DNA from: Streptomyces sp. BK208
Lineage (GTDB): Bacteria > Actinomycetota > Actinomycetes > Streptomycetales > Streptomycetaceae
Length of the DNA: 64,000 bases
Assembly: GCF_004364245.1 (NCBI RefSeq)
Contig: NZ_SOAV01000009.1
Coordinates: forward strand, 1-64,000
Direction: 5' to 3'
The notes beneath the pieces were generated by a model. It did not search any database. It was not told the DNA's origin and worked only from the letters and a program-made list of their open reading frames with translations. A program made the position numbers and the translations under genes. Within the stretch, counting starts at the first letter, position 1, and every line of letters starts with the position of its first letter. Of this stretch, positions 53,283 to 60,951 are shown piece by piece.

Positions 53283-54265
53283 GACGCCGCCTCCGCTCCG
53301 CGCACGATCCGCGTCACCCACCACACGCCCACGCTCTCCAGCACCCCGCCCGCCAGCAGGCAGCCCAGCCCGGCCCCGGTGTGCAGCAGCACGTGCAAGG
53401 GGTCGGACCCGATGGCGACGCCGAGCAGGAGGCCGAGGACCGGCAGCCCGGTGAGCATCACGGCCGTGGCCCGAGCGCCCGCCAGTTGGGCGCGCAGGTC
53501 GGAGCGCTGGTCCCGCTCGGCGCGCAGCGCGCCCTCCAGCCGGTCGAGTCCGGCCGCGAGCCCCGCGCCCTGATCGACCGCGACCCGCCAGCACGCCGCC
53601 AGGCCCCGCAGTCCCTCGGCACCCGGTTGCCCGGCCGCCGCCGTGAGCGCCGCGGGGACGTCTCCGCCGAACCGGGCGGCCGCCAGCACCGTCGCCTGGG
53701 CGTCACCGAGTCCGCCGGAGTCGGTCGAGGACCCCTCGCGCGCGGCGCACAGCAGCGCCTCGCCGGGCTGACGCCCCGCCCGCACCTCACCGGCGAGCGT
53801 TCCGCACAGTGCGATCACCGCGTCCTGCCGGTGCTCCGTGGCTCGTCGCTGCCGACCGGCCAGCCGCATCCGCCGCAGCATCGGTACTCCGGCCGCCCCC
53901 GCGACGATCGGCAGCACCGAGTCACCCAGGAGCGCCAGCACCAGCCCGGCGGCCAGTGACCACCACTCGGGCCTCAGCCTGGCCCGGACACTCCGCAGGC
54001 CGTCCGTCACCCGCCGCGCCGGGGGCGGTCCCGAGCCACCGGTCAGGCCCGTTCCGTCCGATCCCTCGGCCGCGCCTGTCCGGCCCGTCCCACCCGTCGG
54101 GCCGGTCCGGCCTCCGGCAAGCACCAGCCGCGCCCGCCGTAAGCCGGAGTGCCACCCACCGGCCAGCCAGGCGGCCGCTCCCAGGCACACCAGGGCCATG
54201 CCCGTCGACACCTCGCCCGGCCCCGGCATGCCCGCGCCCACGCTCATGCCCGTCATGCCCGTCAC
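53279..54265 (-). CDS. TadB-like type II secretion system F family protein
   Basis: 328-residue platform protein with transmembrane segments at about 22-37, 95-125 and near the C-terminus, and the T2SSF core DAVIALCGTLAGEVRAGRQPGEALL...GAEGLRGLAACWRVAVDQGAGLAAGLDRL. The region before residue 85 is Gly/Thr-rich (GGRTGPTGGTGRTGAAEG). GTG 54265 overlaps the tadA stop by four bases; the longer open frame upstream lies inside tadA. Confidence 0.88.
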   Translation of the reverse strand: MTGMTGMSVGAGMPGPGEVSTGMALVCLGAAAWLAGGWHSGLRRARLVLAGGRTGPTGGTGRTGAAEGSDGTGLTGGSGPPPARRVTDGLRSVRARLRPEWWSLAAGLVLALLGDSVLPIVAGAAGVPMLRRMRLAGRQRRATEHRQDAVIALCGTLAGEVRAGRQPGEALLCAAREGSSTDSGGLGDAQATVLAAARFGGDVPAALTAAAGQPGAEGLRGLAACWRVAVDQGAGLAAGLDRLEGALRAERDQRSDLRAQLAGARATAVMLTGLPVLGLLLGVAIGSDPLHVLLHTGAGLGCLLAGGVLESVGVWWVTRIVRGAEAAS

Positions 54266-55893
54266 CGCCGCGCCTCCCGTGCGACGGCCCGCTCTTCCGG
54301 CCCGGCACCGCGCAGCAACTCCCGCAGCCGCTGCCAGCCGCGCTCGGCGACGAAGGCATCCGCTCCCCATCGCAGCGCCGGTACCGTCCGCACCAGCCCC
54401 GAGGGATCCCGTTCCAGTACGTGCACCTCGGCGATCCGGCGTCGCCCGGCGCGGTCACGGACCAGGTGGAGAACCACCGAGAGAGCCGCCGCGAGTTGAC
54501 TGTGCAGGGCCGCGCGGTCCAGGCCCGCGGCCGTGCCGAGTGCCTCCAGCCGGGCCGGGACATCAGCGGCGGCGTTGGCGTGCACGGTTCCGCACCCGCC
54601 CTCGTGTCCCGTGTTCAACGCGGCCAGGAGATGGACCACCTCGGGACCGCGCACCTCCCCCACCACCAGCCGGTCCGGCCGCATGCGCAACGCCTGGCGC
54701 ACCAGGTCCTCCAGGGTGACCAGGCCCGCGGCCTCCTGGTTCGCCGGTCGGGTCTCCAGACGGACGACGTGCGGGTGGTCGGGCCGCAGCTCCGCCGAGT
54801 CCTCCGCCAGCACAAGGCGCTCGTCCGGCCCGACGAGCCCCAGCAGTGCGCTGAGCAGCGTCGTCTTGCCGCTGCCCGTCCCGCCGCTGACGAGGAAGGA
54901 CAGCCGGGCCCGCATCAGGGCGCACAGCACGCGGTCCCCGCCGGGTGGCACGGTGCCCGCCGCCGCCAACTCGTCGAGCGTGAAGGCACGCGGCCGAACC
55001 ACCCGCAGCGACAGGCAGGTGCAGCCGACGGCGACCGGTGGCAGCACGGCGTGCAGCCGGGTGCCGTCGGGCAACCTCGCGTCGACCCAGGGCCGGGCGT
55101 CGTCGAGCCGTCGTCCGGCGACGGTGGCGAGGCGCTGCGCGAGCCGTCGTACGGAGCCCGCGTCCGGGAAGGCGACCGGTGCCAGTTCGAGACCGCCGCC
55201 CCGGTCCACCCACACCCGGTCCGGGGCGGACACCAGTACGTCCGTCACCGACGGGTCGGCGAGCAAGGGCTCGAGCGGCCCACTGCCGACCAGCTCCGAC
55301 CTGAGCTGTTCGGCGGCTCCGAGGATCTCGGCGTCCCCCAGCACCCGGCCCTGCTCCCGAAGGGCTTGCGCCACCCGCGCGGGCGTCGGCTCCGCCCCGC
55401 TCTCGGCCAGCCTGCGCCGCACACCGTCGAGCATCCCGGGCGCGGCCGGCATCCCGGGTGTCGCGCCCGGCCCGCCCCGCGGTGCCGCCCCCGGCGCCCC
55501 TACGAGAACCCGCTCCTGCCCGTGCGGCCGTCCGACCGCCGTTGCCGGGCCTCCGGCAACGGCCGGTCCCGTCAACGGTCCGGAAGCGTGGCGCCCGGTC
55601 CCTCCCGCAGGGGGCCGATCGTTCTGTCGAGAGGCCAGTCCCGGCACCTCGGACGCCTCCATCCTGCGCGAGCCCGCCCCCCTCTCCGTCACCGGGACAG
55701 GCGCCATGGTCGTCCCCGGCGTCCCGCCCGACCGCCCTGCGGTCATCACGTCCGTCTCACCCCGCGTCCGGCCCGACCGCCCCGCGGTCATCACGTCCAT
55801 CTCGCTCCACGTCCCGTCCGACAGTCCCGCCGTCGTCACGTCCATCTCGCCCCGCCTTCCTCCGCTCATCACCGACCCGGCCCCGTCCCTCAT
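54262..55893 (-). CDS. TadA/CpaF-type secretion ATPase
   Basis: 543-residue hexameric motor ATPase that powers pilus assembly or secretion. Motifs: Walker A VSGGTGSGKTTLL (about 333-345), Asp box LAEDSAELRPDHPHVVRLETR, Walker B/His box RPDRLVVGEVRGPEVVHLLAALNTGHEGG. Residues 17-61 are three tandem 15-residue repeats (MDVTTAG..., MDVMTAG..., TDVMTAG...), encoded at 55711-55845, and the first 150 residues are non-conserved. ATG 55893 overlaps the ssd stop (ATGA). A later start cannot be excluded. Confidence 0.9.
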   Translation of the reverse strand: MRDGAGSVMSGGRRGEMDVTTAGLSDGTWSEMDVMTAGRSGRTRGETDVMTAGRSGGTPGTTMAPVPVTERGAGSRRMEASEVPGLASRQNDRPPAGGTGRHASGPLTGPAVAGGPATAVGRPHGQERVLVGAPGAAPRGGPGATPGMPAAPGMLDGVRRRLAESGAEPTPARVAQALREQGRVLGDAEILGAAEQLRSELVGSGPLEPLLADPSVTDVLVSAPDRVWVDRGGGLELAPVAFPDAGSVRRLAQRLATVAGRRLDDARPWVDARLPDGTRLHAVLPPVAVGCTCLSLRVVRPRAFTLDELAAAGTVPPGGDRVLCALMRARLSFLVSGGTGSGKTTLLSALLGLVGPDERLVLAEDSAELRPDHPHVVRLETRPANQEAAGLVTLEDLVRQALRMRPDRLVVGEVRGPEVVHLLAALNTGHEGGCGTVHANAAADVPARLEALGTAAGLDRAALHSQLAAALSVVLHLVRDRAGRRRIAEVHVLERDPSGLVRTVPALRWGADAFVAERGWQRLRELLRGAGPEERAVAREARR

Positions 55894-57092
55894 GAACCGC
55901 TCCCGACCCGGCCGTCCGTCTCCGCCAGCGCCCGCTCCCAGAACTCCCGGCAGAAGCGCGCCAGCGGGCCCCGGGCCGGGGTGCCAGGGGGGCGTCTGCT
56001 CTCCGTGGCGCGCAGGAGGCCGGACTCGACGGGCACCTCACCGACGAGGGGGAGGCCGAGCAGGCGGGCCACCTCACGGTCGTCCAGTCCGGAGGCGTAG
56101 GGGCCGCGCACCGCGACCCGGAGGTCGCGCAGGACCATGCCGACCGCGGCGGCCACCCGGCCGGCCGCCGCCACGGCCCGCAGCTCGGCGGGGACGACGA
56201 GGATCCCGACGTCGAGCTGCGCGAGGACCTCGGCGACGCCGTCGTCGATCCGGCGTGGCAGGTCGACGACGACCGTGCCGCCCCTTCGCCGGGCCGCGGC
56301 CAGCACCGCGCGTACGGCCTGCGGCGGTACGGAGACGCAGTCCCCGCGGTCCCAGCTGAGCACCCGCAACGCGTGCAGCTCGGGCAGCGATTCCTCCAGG
56401 GCGCCGCCGCCGACCCGCCCGCGGGAGGCCGCGAACGCCGGCCACCTCAGCCCGTCGGCGGTCTCACCGCCGAGGAGGACGTCGAGCCCGCCGCCCATCG
56501 GATCGGCGTCCACCAGCAGACTGCGTAGCCCCTCACGCGCGGCGGTGACGGCGAGTGCGCAGGCCAGCGTGGACGCCCCGGCGCCGCCCCGGCCTCCGAT
56601 GACACCGACGGTGAGGGCCGGACGGCCCACGCCCTCGGCGACGTCGGCGATGCGGTCTACCAGCCACTGCTCGCCGTCCGGCAGCATCAGGACGTGGTCG
56701 GCACCGATCTCGACCGCCCGCTGCCAGATCCCCGAGTCGTCCTGGTCGCGGCCCACGAGGACGACCCCGCGCCTGCGCACGGCTCCGCGGACGCGTCGCG
56801 CCGCGTCGTCCCCGACGAGGACCAGTGGCGCGGCCTCCCAGCCGGCCGGCCACGCCGAAGCCGAGGACGCCGAGGACTCCGGGGATGTGGCGGGCGCTGC
56901 CGTCGCCGTGAGCGCCCAGGGCGTCGAGGAGCGCGATCCGGGCACCGAATGGTGGACCTCCGGTGTGGCGCCCGCGGCCGCACACAGGCGCAGCAGGTCG
57001 TCGAGGAGATCCGGGTCCTCCGTGACGATCAGGGGTCCGCTCTGCCGGCCTCCGGCGGCGGGCGGCGGGTCGTGCGTGATGATTCCGGTCAT
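55890..57092 (-). CDS. ssd: Septum-site determining protein Ssd (MinD/CpaE-like)
   Basis: 400 residues: an N-terminal receiver-like region (PLIVTEDPDLLDDLLRLCAAAG; LPDGEQWLVDRIADVAEG) then a ParA/MinD-type ATPase with a deviant P-loop GGRGGAGAST (about 167-176) and LLVDADPMGGGLDVLLGGE. TadZ/CpaE homologues place Tad machinery; the mycobacterial Ssd homologue influences septation. ATG 57092 (MTGIITHDPPP) has GGGAG five bases upstream. First gene of the overlapping tad cluster. Confidence 0.9.
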   Translation of the reverse strand: MTGIITHDPPPAAGGRQSGPLIVTEDPDLLDDLLRLCAAAGATPEVHHSVPGSRSSTPWALTATAAPATSPESSASSASAWPAGWEAAPLVLVGDDAARRVRGAVRRRGVVLVGRDQDDSGIWQRAVEIGADHVLMLPDGEQWLVDRIADVAEGVGRPALTVGVIGGRGGAGASTLACALAVTAAREGLRSLLVDADPMGGGLDVLLGGETADGLRWPAFAASRGRVGGGALEESLPELHALRVLSWDRGDCVSVPPQAVRAVLAAARRRGGTVVVDLPRRIDDGVAEVLAQLDVGILVVPAELRAVAAAGRVAAAVGMVLRDLRVAVRGPYASGLDDREVARLLGLPLVGEVPVESGLLRATESRRPPGTPARGPLARFCREFWERALAETDGRVGSGS

Positions 57093-57440
57093 GGCTGCTC
57101 CCTCTGCGCGCGGCACCCGCGGTCGCGTCGGTGTCTCGTGATCTCTCGCGCAGCCCCCGCGGCCCCGCGATTCGCGGCCGTGTGAAGCACCGGAAACCGG
57201 TCCCGCACGAGCGGCCGACATCACGCGTCCGGCAAAGAGATCCGGCCGTAGAACTCGGCGCGGTCCGAACGCGTGGGAATCACGGTGCAGCGATCTGGAA
57301 AATCGTGTGGATCTTGGTCGAAAACTGTGGACAACTCGACGATTGTGAATATCGACTCACTCGAACCGGTGAGCCCCGTCCGACCTCGCTCCGCCCCTCG
57401 TACGACTTCCGCAGAGCAGTCCGTCAACTACGCTCAGTAG
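57093..57440. promoter_or_regulatory. Region upstream of ssd with a consensus DnaA box
   Basis: No gene. The stretch about 57290-57360 is AT-richer than its surroundings and contains TGTGGACAA at 57326-57334, which is TTGTCCACA on the minus strand, the Streptomyces DnaA box consensus. A weaker box-like TGTGGATCT lies at 57306-57314. The tad operon promoter is expected here. Confidence 0.55.
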
Positions 57441-57459
57441 TCGTCGACGGCATGACGAC

Positions 57460-57496
57460 ATCTGGGCCCCGAGCCGCAACGGCTCGGGGCCCAGAT
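57460..57496 (-). terminator. Terminator of the 6C RNA
   Basis: Perfect 17-bp stem ATCTGGGCCCCGAGCCG (57460-57476) against its complement (57480-57496) with a 3-nt loop. Read on the minus strand it follows the second C-loop hairpin after about 34 bases, which include a run of T. Confidence 0.88.
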
Positions 57497-57606
57497 CGAG
57501 GAAAGAGTGAAAAACCCACCCGGACATGCGACGACCCCCGCCGGGGGGGAGAGCGGGGGTCGTCTCCACGGCCGACTCGGGGGGGGAGGAGTCGGGCCGG
57601 GTTAGC
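57460..57606 (-). ncRNA. 6C RNA
   Basis: Minus-strand RNA with the two defining hairpins, each with a loop of six or more consecutive C. First: stem CCGACTC/GAGTCGG (57589-57595 with 57572-57578), loop with eight C. Second: stem ACGACCCCCGC/GCGGGGGTCGT (57553-57563 with 57531-57541), loop with seven C. A strong terminator follows. The 5' end is approximate. 6C RNAs are actinobacterial; the S. coelicolor one is reported to rise with sporulation. Confidence 0.88.
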
Positions 57607-57711
57607 ACGGTCGCGAACGATCCGTGACTTCCATGGTGTACCCGAGAGCCTTCTCAGGCAAACCCACACGCCCCACCTTACGCCGAATGGGCTGCGCCTA
57701 TGCTCAGGGTC

Positions 57712-58557
57712 GTGGAAAACCACTCCTCGCCCCACTCCGCGCCGCACTCCATGCCTCGCGCGGCGGCCTTCTTCGACCTGGACAAGACGGTCATTGCGAA
57801 GTCGAGCACACTCACGTTCAGCAAGTCGTTCTACCAAGGCGGCCTGATCAACCGCAGGGCCGTGTTGCGTACCGCATACGCCCAGTTCGTCTTCCTCGCC
57901 GGCGGCGCCGACCACGACCAGATGGAGCGCATGCGCGCGTACCTCTCGGCGCTGTGCCGCGGGTGGAACGTCCAGTTGGTCAAGGAACTGGTCGCCGAGA
58001 CGCTGCACGACCTGATCGACCCGATCATCTACGACGAGGCGGCCTCCCTGATCGAGGAGCACCACACCGCCGGCCGCGACGTCGTGATCGTGTCCACCTC
58101 GGGTGCCGAGGTCGTCGAGCCGATCGGTGAGCTGCTCGGCGCCGACCGGGTGGTGGCGACGCGCATGGTCGCGGGTGACGACGGCTGCTTCACCGGAGAG
58201 GTGGAGTACTACGCGTACGGCCCGACGAAGGCGGAGGCGATCCGGGAGCTGGCCGGGTCCGAGGGATACGACCTGTCCCGCTGCTACGCCTACAGCGACT
58301 CGGCGACCGACGTCCCCATGCTGGAGGCCGTGGGTCACCCGCACGCCGTCAACCCCGACCGGGCACTGCGCAAGGAGGCCCTCGCGCGCGAGTGGCCGAT
58401 TCTCGACTTCCACCGTCCGGTGCGACTGAAGCAGCGGTTCGGGCGGTTCTCCGTGCCACCGCGGCCCGCGCTCGTCGCCGCTGCGGCGCTGGGCGCCGCG
58501 GCGGCCACGGCCGGCCTCGTCTGGTACGCGAGCCGGCGCCGCTCCCCGTCGGCCTGA
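57712..58557 (+). CDS. HAD-IB family hydrolase with C-terminal membrane anchor
   Basis: 281-residue phosphatase-like protein: motif I FFDLDKTVIAKSS (about 20-32), motif II VIVSTSGAE, motif III/IV KAEAIRELA and YSDSATDVPMLEAVG. This is the SerB/CicA-like HAD-IB subgroup. The C-terminus has one hydrophobic helix (ALVAAAALGAAAATAGLVWYA) and a basic end, so it is tail-anchored. A -10-like TATGCT at 57699-57704 suggests leaderless translation from GTG 57712; ATG 57700 overlaps that hexamer. The S. coelicolor homologue is annotated as differentiation-associated. Confidence 0.9.
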   Translation: MENHSSPHSAPHSMPRAAAFFDLDKTVIAKSSTLTFSKSFYQGGLINRRAVLRTAYAQFVFLAGGADHDQMERMRAYLSALCRGWNVQLVKELVAETLHDLIDPIIYDEAASLIEEHHTAGRDVVIVSTSGAEVVEPIGELLGADRVVATRMVAGDDGCFTGEVEYYAYGPTKAEAIRELAGSEGYDLSRCYAYSDSATDVPMLEAVGHPHAVNPDRALRKEALAREWPILDFHRPVRLKQRFGRFSVPPRPALVAAAALGAAAATAGLVWYASRRRSPSA

Positions 58558-58979
58558 CCTCGGCGCCCCCGCCGCCCACCGGATCGGCTCCCTGCCCTGC
58601 CGGGCCGCCCGATCAGCCGTTTCACCCGCGTGTGAGCGCAAAAGTAAAGAAGTGCGACGAACACTTCCGCTTGCTCCGGCCCAGGAGTACAAAGGAATCA
58701 ACGGCCCGCGAGACCAAGGACATCCGAAAGGATCACCTTAAACACGCAGTTGGCCCCACGGACCGAGCACGGACACCGGGCACCCACGCGACGTCGACCC
58801 GTCGATTACGGGCCAGCCGCACCAGGTGACGGGCGAAGTTCCCGACCTGATGGGCACATCCGAGGACGCTTGGTAACCCGGTGGTCGTGCCAGCGGCGGT
58901 ACGAGGATTCGTACCGCCGCATTTCTGTACCCGGCTCCGCACCCGGCCTGCCGGACAGCGCGCCGTGCGCGCTACGCCG
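58558..58979. other. Intergenic region after the HAD gene
   Basis: 422 bp with no convincing gene. The part 58630-58750 is A-rich for this genome (AAAAGTAAAGAAG, TACAAAGGAATCAACGG, CCGAAAGGATCACCTTAAAC). It has some ribosome-site-like runs but no open frame of note follows them, so a small transcript is possible. A terminator lies at 58893-58920. Confidence 0.5.
58893..58920. terminator. Bidirectional terminator before the Fic gene end
   Basis: Perfect 12-bp stem GCGGCGGTACGA (58893-58904), loop GGAT, complement 58909-58920, followed by ATTTCT on the plus strand. It stands 60 bases past the stop of the minus-strand Fic-like gene and would also stop plus-strand transcripts. Confidence 0.8.
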
Positions 58980-59804
58980 CTACGCCGCCCCGCGCTGGAG
59001 TGCCTCGCACACCGCCGTCGACTCGCGGGCGCCCAGTGCCACCGCCTTGCCGCAGTGGCCGATCCAGGCGGCCATGCCCTCCGGCGTCCCGGACACGTAC
59101 CCGTCCAGCGCCGCCAGGTAGGCCGCCCGGCCCAGCTCGGCGTGGCCGACCTCGGCCGGGCAGACCGACTTGGGGTCCAGACCGCTGCCGACCAGGACGA
59201 TGCGCTCGGCCGCGCGCGCGACCAGTCCGTTGTGGGAGGCGAAGGGGCGCAGCGCCAGGATCTCCCCGTGCACCACGGCTGCCGTCACCAGCGCCGGAGC
59301 CGAACCACCGGCGGCGATCAGCTCGGCCAGGCCGTCCAGACGGCCGTGCGCCTCCCCCGCGTCGGGCAGGGGCAGCTCCACCAGCGGTTCGTCGACCGGT
59401 TCGCCCTGCCGACGCGGCCGTCCCACCTCGTCGGCCTGGGTCGCGGCCGCCACCAGGTGCAGCCGGGCCAGCACCCGCAGCGGCGACTGGCGCCAGATGG
59501 ACAGCAGCTGTCCCGCCTCGGCGGTGAGCCGCAGCGCGGCGCCCACCGCGCGCGCCTCGTCGTCGCCGCTGAAGTCGCTGCGCCGGCGCACCTCTTCCAG
59601 GGCCCAGTCCGCCCCGGACAGTGCCGCCGAACCCCGGGCGCCGCGCAGCGCCGCCTCGGAGGTGATCTCGTTGCTGCGGCGTCGCATGATCCGGTGGCCG
59701 TAGACACGGTCCACGGCCTTGCGTACGGACTCCACGGACTCGGACACGCCGGGCAGGGCGCCCAGGGCCGCGAGCGGATCGGCGTTCGCGCCTGTCGTAC
59801 TCAT
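58980..59804 (-). CDS. Fic-domain-like protein with degenerate active site
   Basis: 274 residues, helical. The C-terminal half resembles a Fic fold: ALVTAAVVHGEILALRPFASHNGLVARAAERIVL, but the catalytic HPFxxGNGR motif reads RPFASHNGLVAR. The histidine, the acidic residue and the anion-binding arginine are lost, so AMP transfer is unlikely. Homologues are sometimes labelled oxidoreductase without support. Start ATG 59804 with AGGG eight bases upstream. It is divergent from the MinD-like ATPase gene, 111 bp away. Confidence 0.82.
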   Translation of the reverse strand: MSTTGANADPLAALGALPGVSESVESVRKAVDRVYGHRIMRRRSNEITSEAALRGARGSAALSGADWALEEVRRRSDFSGDDEARAVGAALRLTAEAGQLLSIWRQSPLRVLARLHLVAAATQADEVGRPRRQGEPVDEPLVELPLPDAGEAHGRLDGLAELIAAGGSAPALVTAAVVHGEILALRPFASHNGLVARAAERIVLVGSGLDPKSVCPAEVGHAELGRAAYLAALDGYVSGTPEGMAAWIGHCGKAVALGARESTAVCEALQRGAA

Positions 59805-59915
59805 GGGTAAGACCCTACGCAAACCCGCGCCGCGCCCCACGAACGAGTGGTCTTCTTCACCCCTCACCAGCCTCCGGTGCCACGTACAGCTATCGAGCCA
59901 CTACCGTTGGTGAAC

Positions 59916-60896
59916 ATGAAAATTGCTTTCGTCGGGAAGGGCGGCAGCGGCAAGACCACCCTGTCCTCCCTGTTCGTCCGCCATCTCGCCGCCACCGGCG
60001 CACCCGTCGTCGCGATCGACGCCGACATCAATCAGCACCTGGGGGCCGCACTGGGCCTCGACGAGGCGGAGGCGGCCGCGCTGCCCGCGATGGGCGAGCA
60101 CCTTCCGCTGATCAAGGAGTACCTGCGCGGCTCGAACCCGCGCCTCCCCTCCGCCGACACGATGATCAAGACGACACCGCCCGGCGAGGGCTCGCGCCTG
60201 CTGCGGGTGCGTGAGGACAACCCGGTCTACGACGCCTGCGCCCGGCCGGTGGAACTCGACGGCGGGGCCGTCCGTTTGATGGTCACCGGTCCTTTCACGG
60301 ACGCCGACCTGGGAGTCGCCTGCTACCACTCCAAGACCGGAGCGGTGGAGCTGTGCCTGAACCACCTCGTCGACGGCCGTGACGAGTACGTAGTGGTGGA
60401 CATGACCGCCGGCTCGGACTCGTTCGCCTCCGGCATGTTCACCCGCTTCGACATCACGTTCCTCGTCGCCGAGCCGACCCGGAAGGGGGTCTCCGTCTAC
60501 CGCCAGTACAAGGAGTACGCCCGCGACTTCGGCGTCACCCTGAGGGTCGTCGGCAACAAGGTCCAGGGCCAGGACGACCTCGACTTCCTGCGGGACGAGG
60601 TCGGGGAGGACCTGCTGGTCACCGTCGGGCACTCGGACTGGGTGCGCGCCATGGAGAAGGGCCGCCCACCCCGGTTCGAGCTCCTGGAGGAGGCCAACGG
60701 CCGGGCGCTGCGCGCGCTGCACAAGGCCGTCGACGCGGCCTACGAGCGGCGGGACTGGGCGCGCTATACCGAGCAGATGGTCCACTTCCACCTGAGGAAC
60801 GCCCGCAGTTGGGGCAACGAGCGCACCGGGGAGGACCTGGCGGCGCAGGTCGACCCCGACTTCGTGCTCGGCGAGGAGGTCACCGCACCCGCGTGA
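59916..60896 (+). CDS. MinD/CooC-like P-loop ATPase
   Basis: 326 residues, SIMIBI-class ATPase: deviant Walker A FVGKGGSGKTTL (5-16), switch region AIDADINQHLG, VVVDMTAGSDSFA and VVGNKVQGQDD. This resembles CooC/nucleotide-binding maturation ATPases more than chromosome ParA. A long insert (about 60-120) and a C-terminal extension of about 80 residues distinguish it. Start ATG 59916; no strong ribosome site, though TTGGTG precedes. Partner unknown; the divergent neighbour is the Fic-like gene. Confidence 0.87.
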   Translation: MKIAFVGKGGSGKTTLSSLFVRHLAATGAPVVAIDADINQHLGAALGLDEAEAAALPAMGEHLPLIKEYLRGSNPRLPSADTMIKTTPPGEGSRLLRVREDNPVYDACARPVELDGGAVRLMVTGPFTDADLGVACYHSKTGAVELCLNHLVDGRDEYVVVDMTAGSDSFASGMFTRFDITFLVAEPTRKGVSVYRQYKEYARDFGVTLRVVGNKVQGQDDLDFLRDEVGEDLLVTVGHSDWVRAMEKGRPPRFELLEEANGRALRALHKAVDAAYERRDWARYTEQMVHFHLRNARSWGNERTGEDLAAQVDPDFVLGEEVTAPA

Positions 60897-60951
60897 CCTT
60901 CCACGTGAGACCTCCTCGCGCGACCGCACTCGTCGCCCCGGGCGGGCGGCG

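Noticed and set aside
57306-57334. Origin of replication
   Set aside because: Only one consensus DnaA box and one weak one; no dnaA, dnaN or box cluster.
57460-57598. Three hairpins first read on the plus strand as an attenuator for the HAD gene
   Set aside because: On the minus strand they match the 6C RNA layout (two C-loop hairpins then terminator), which explains all three.
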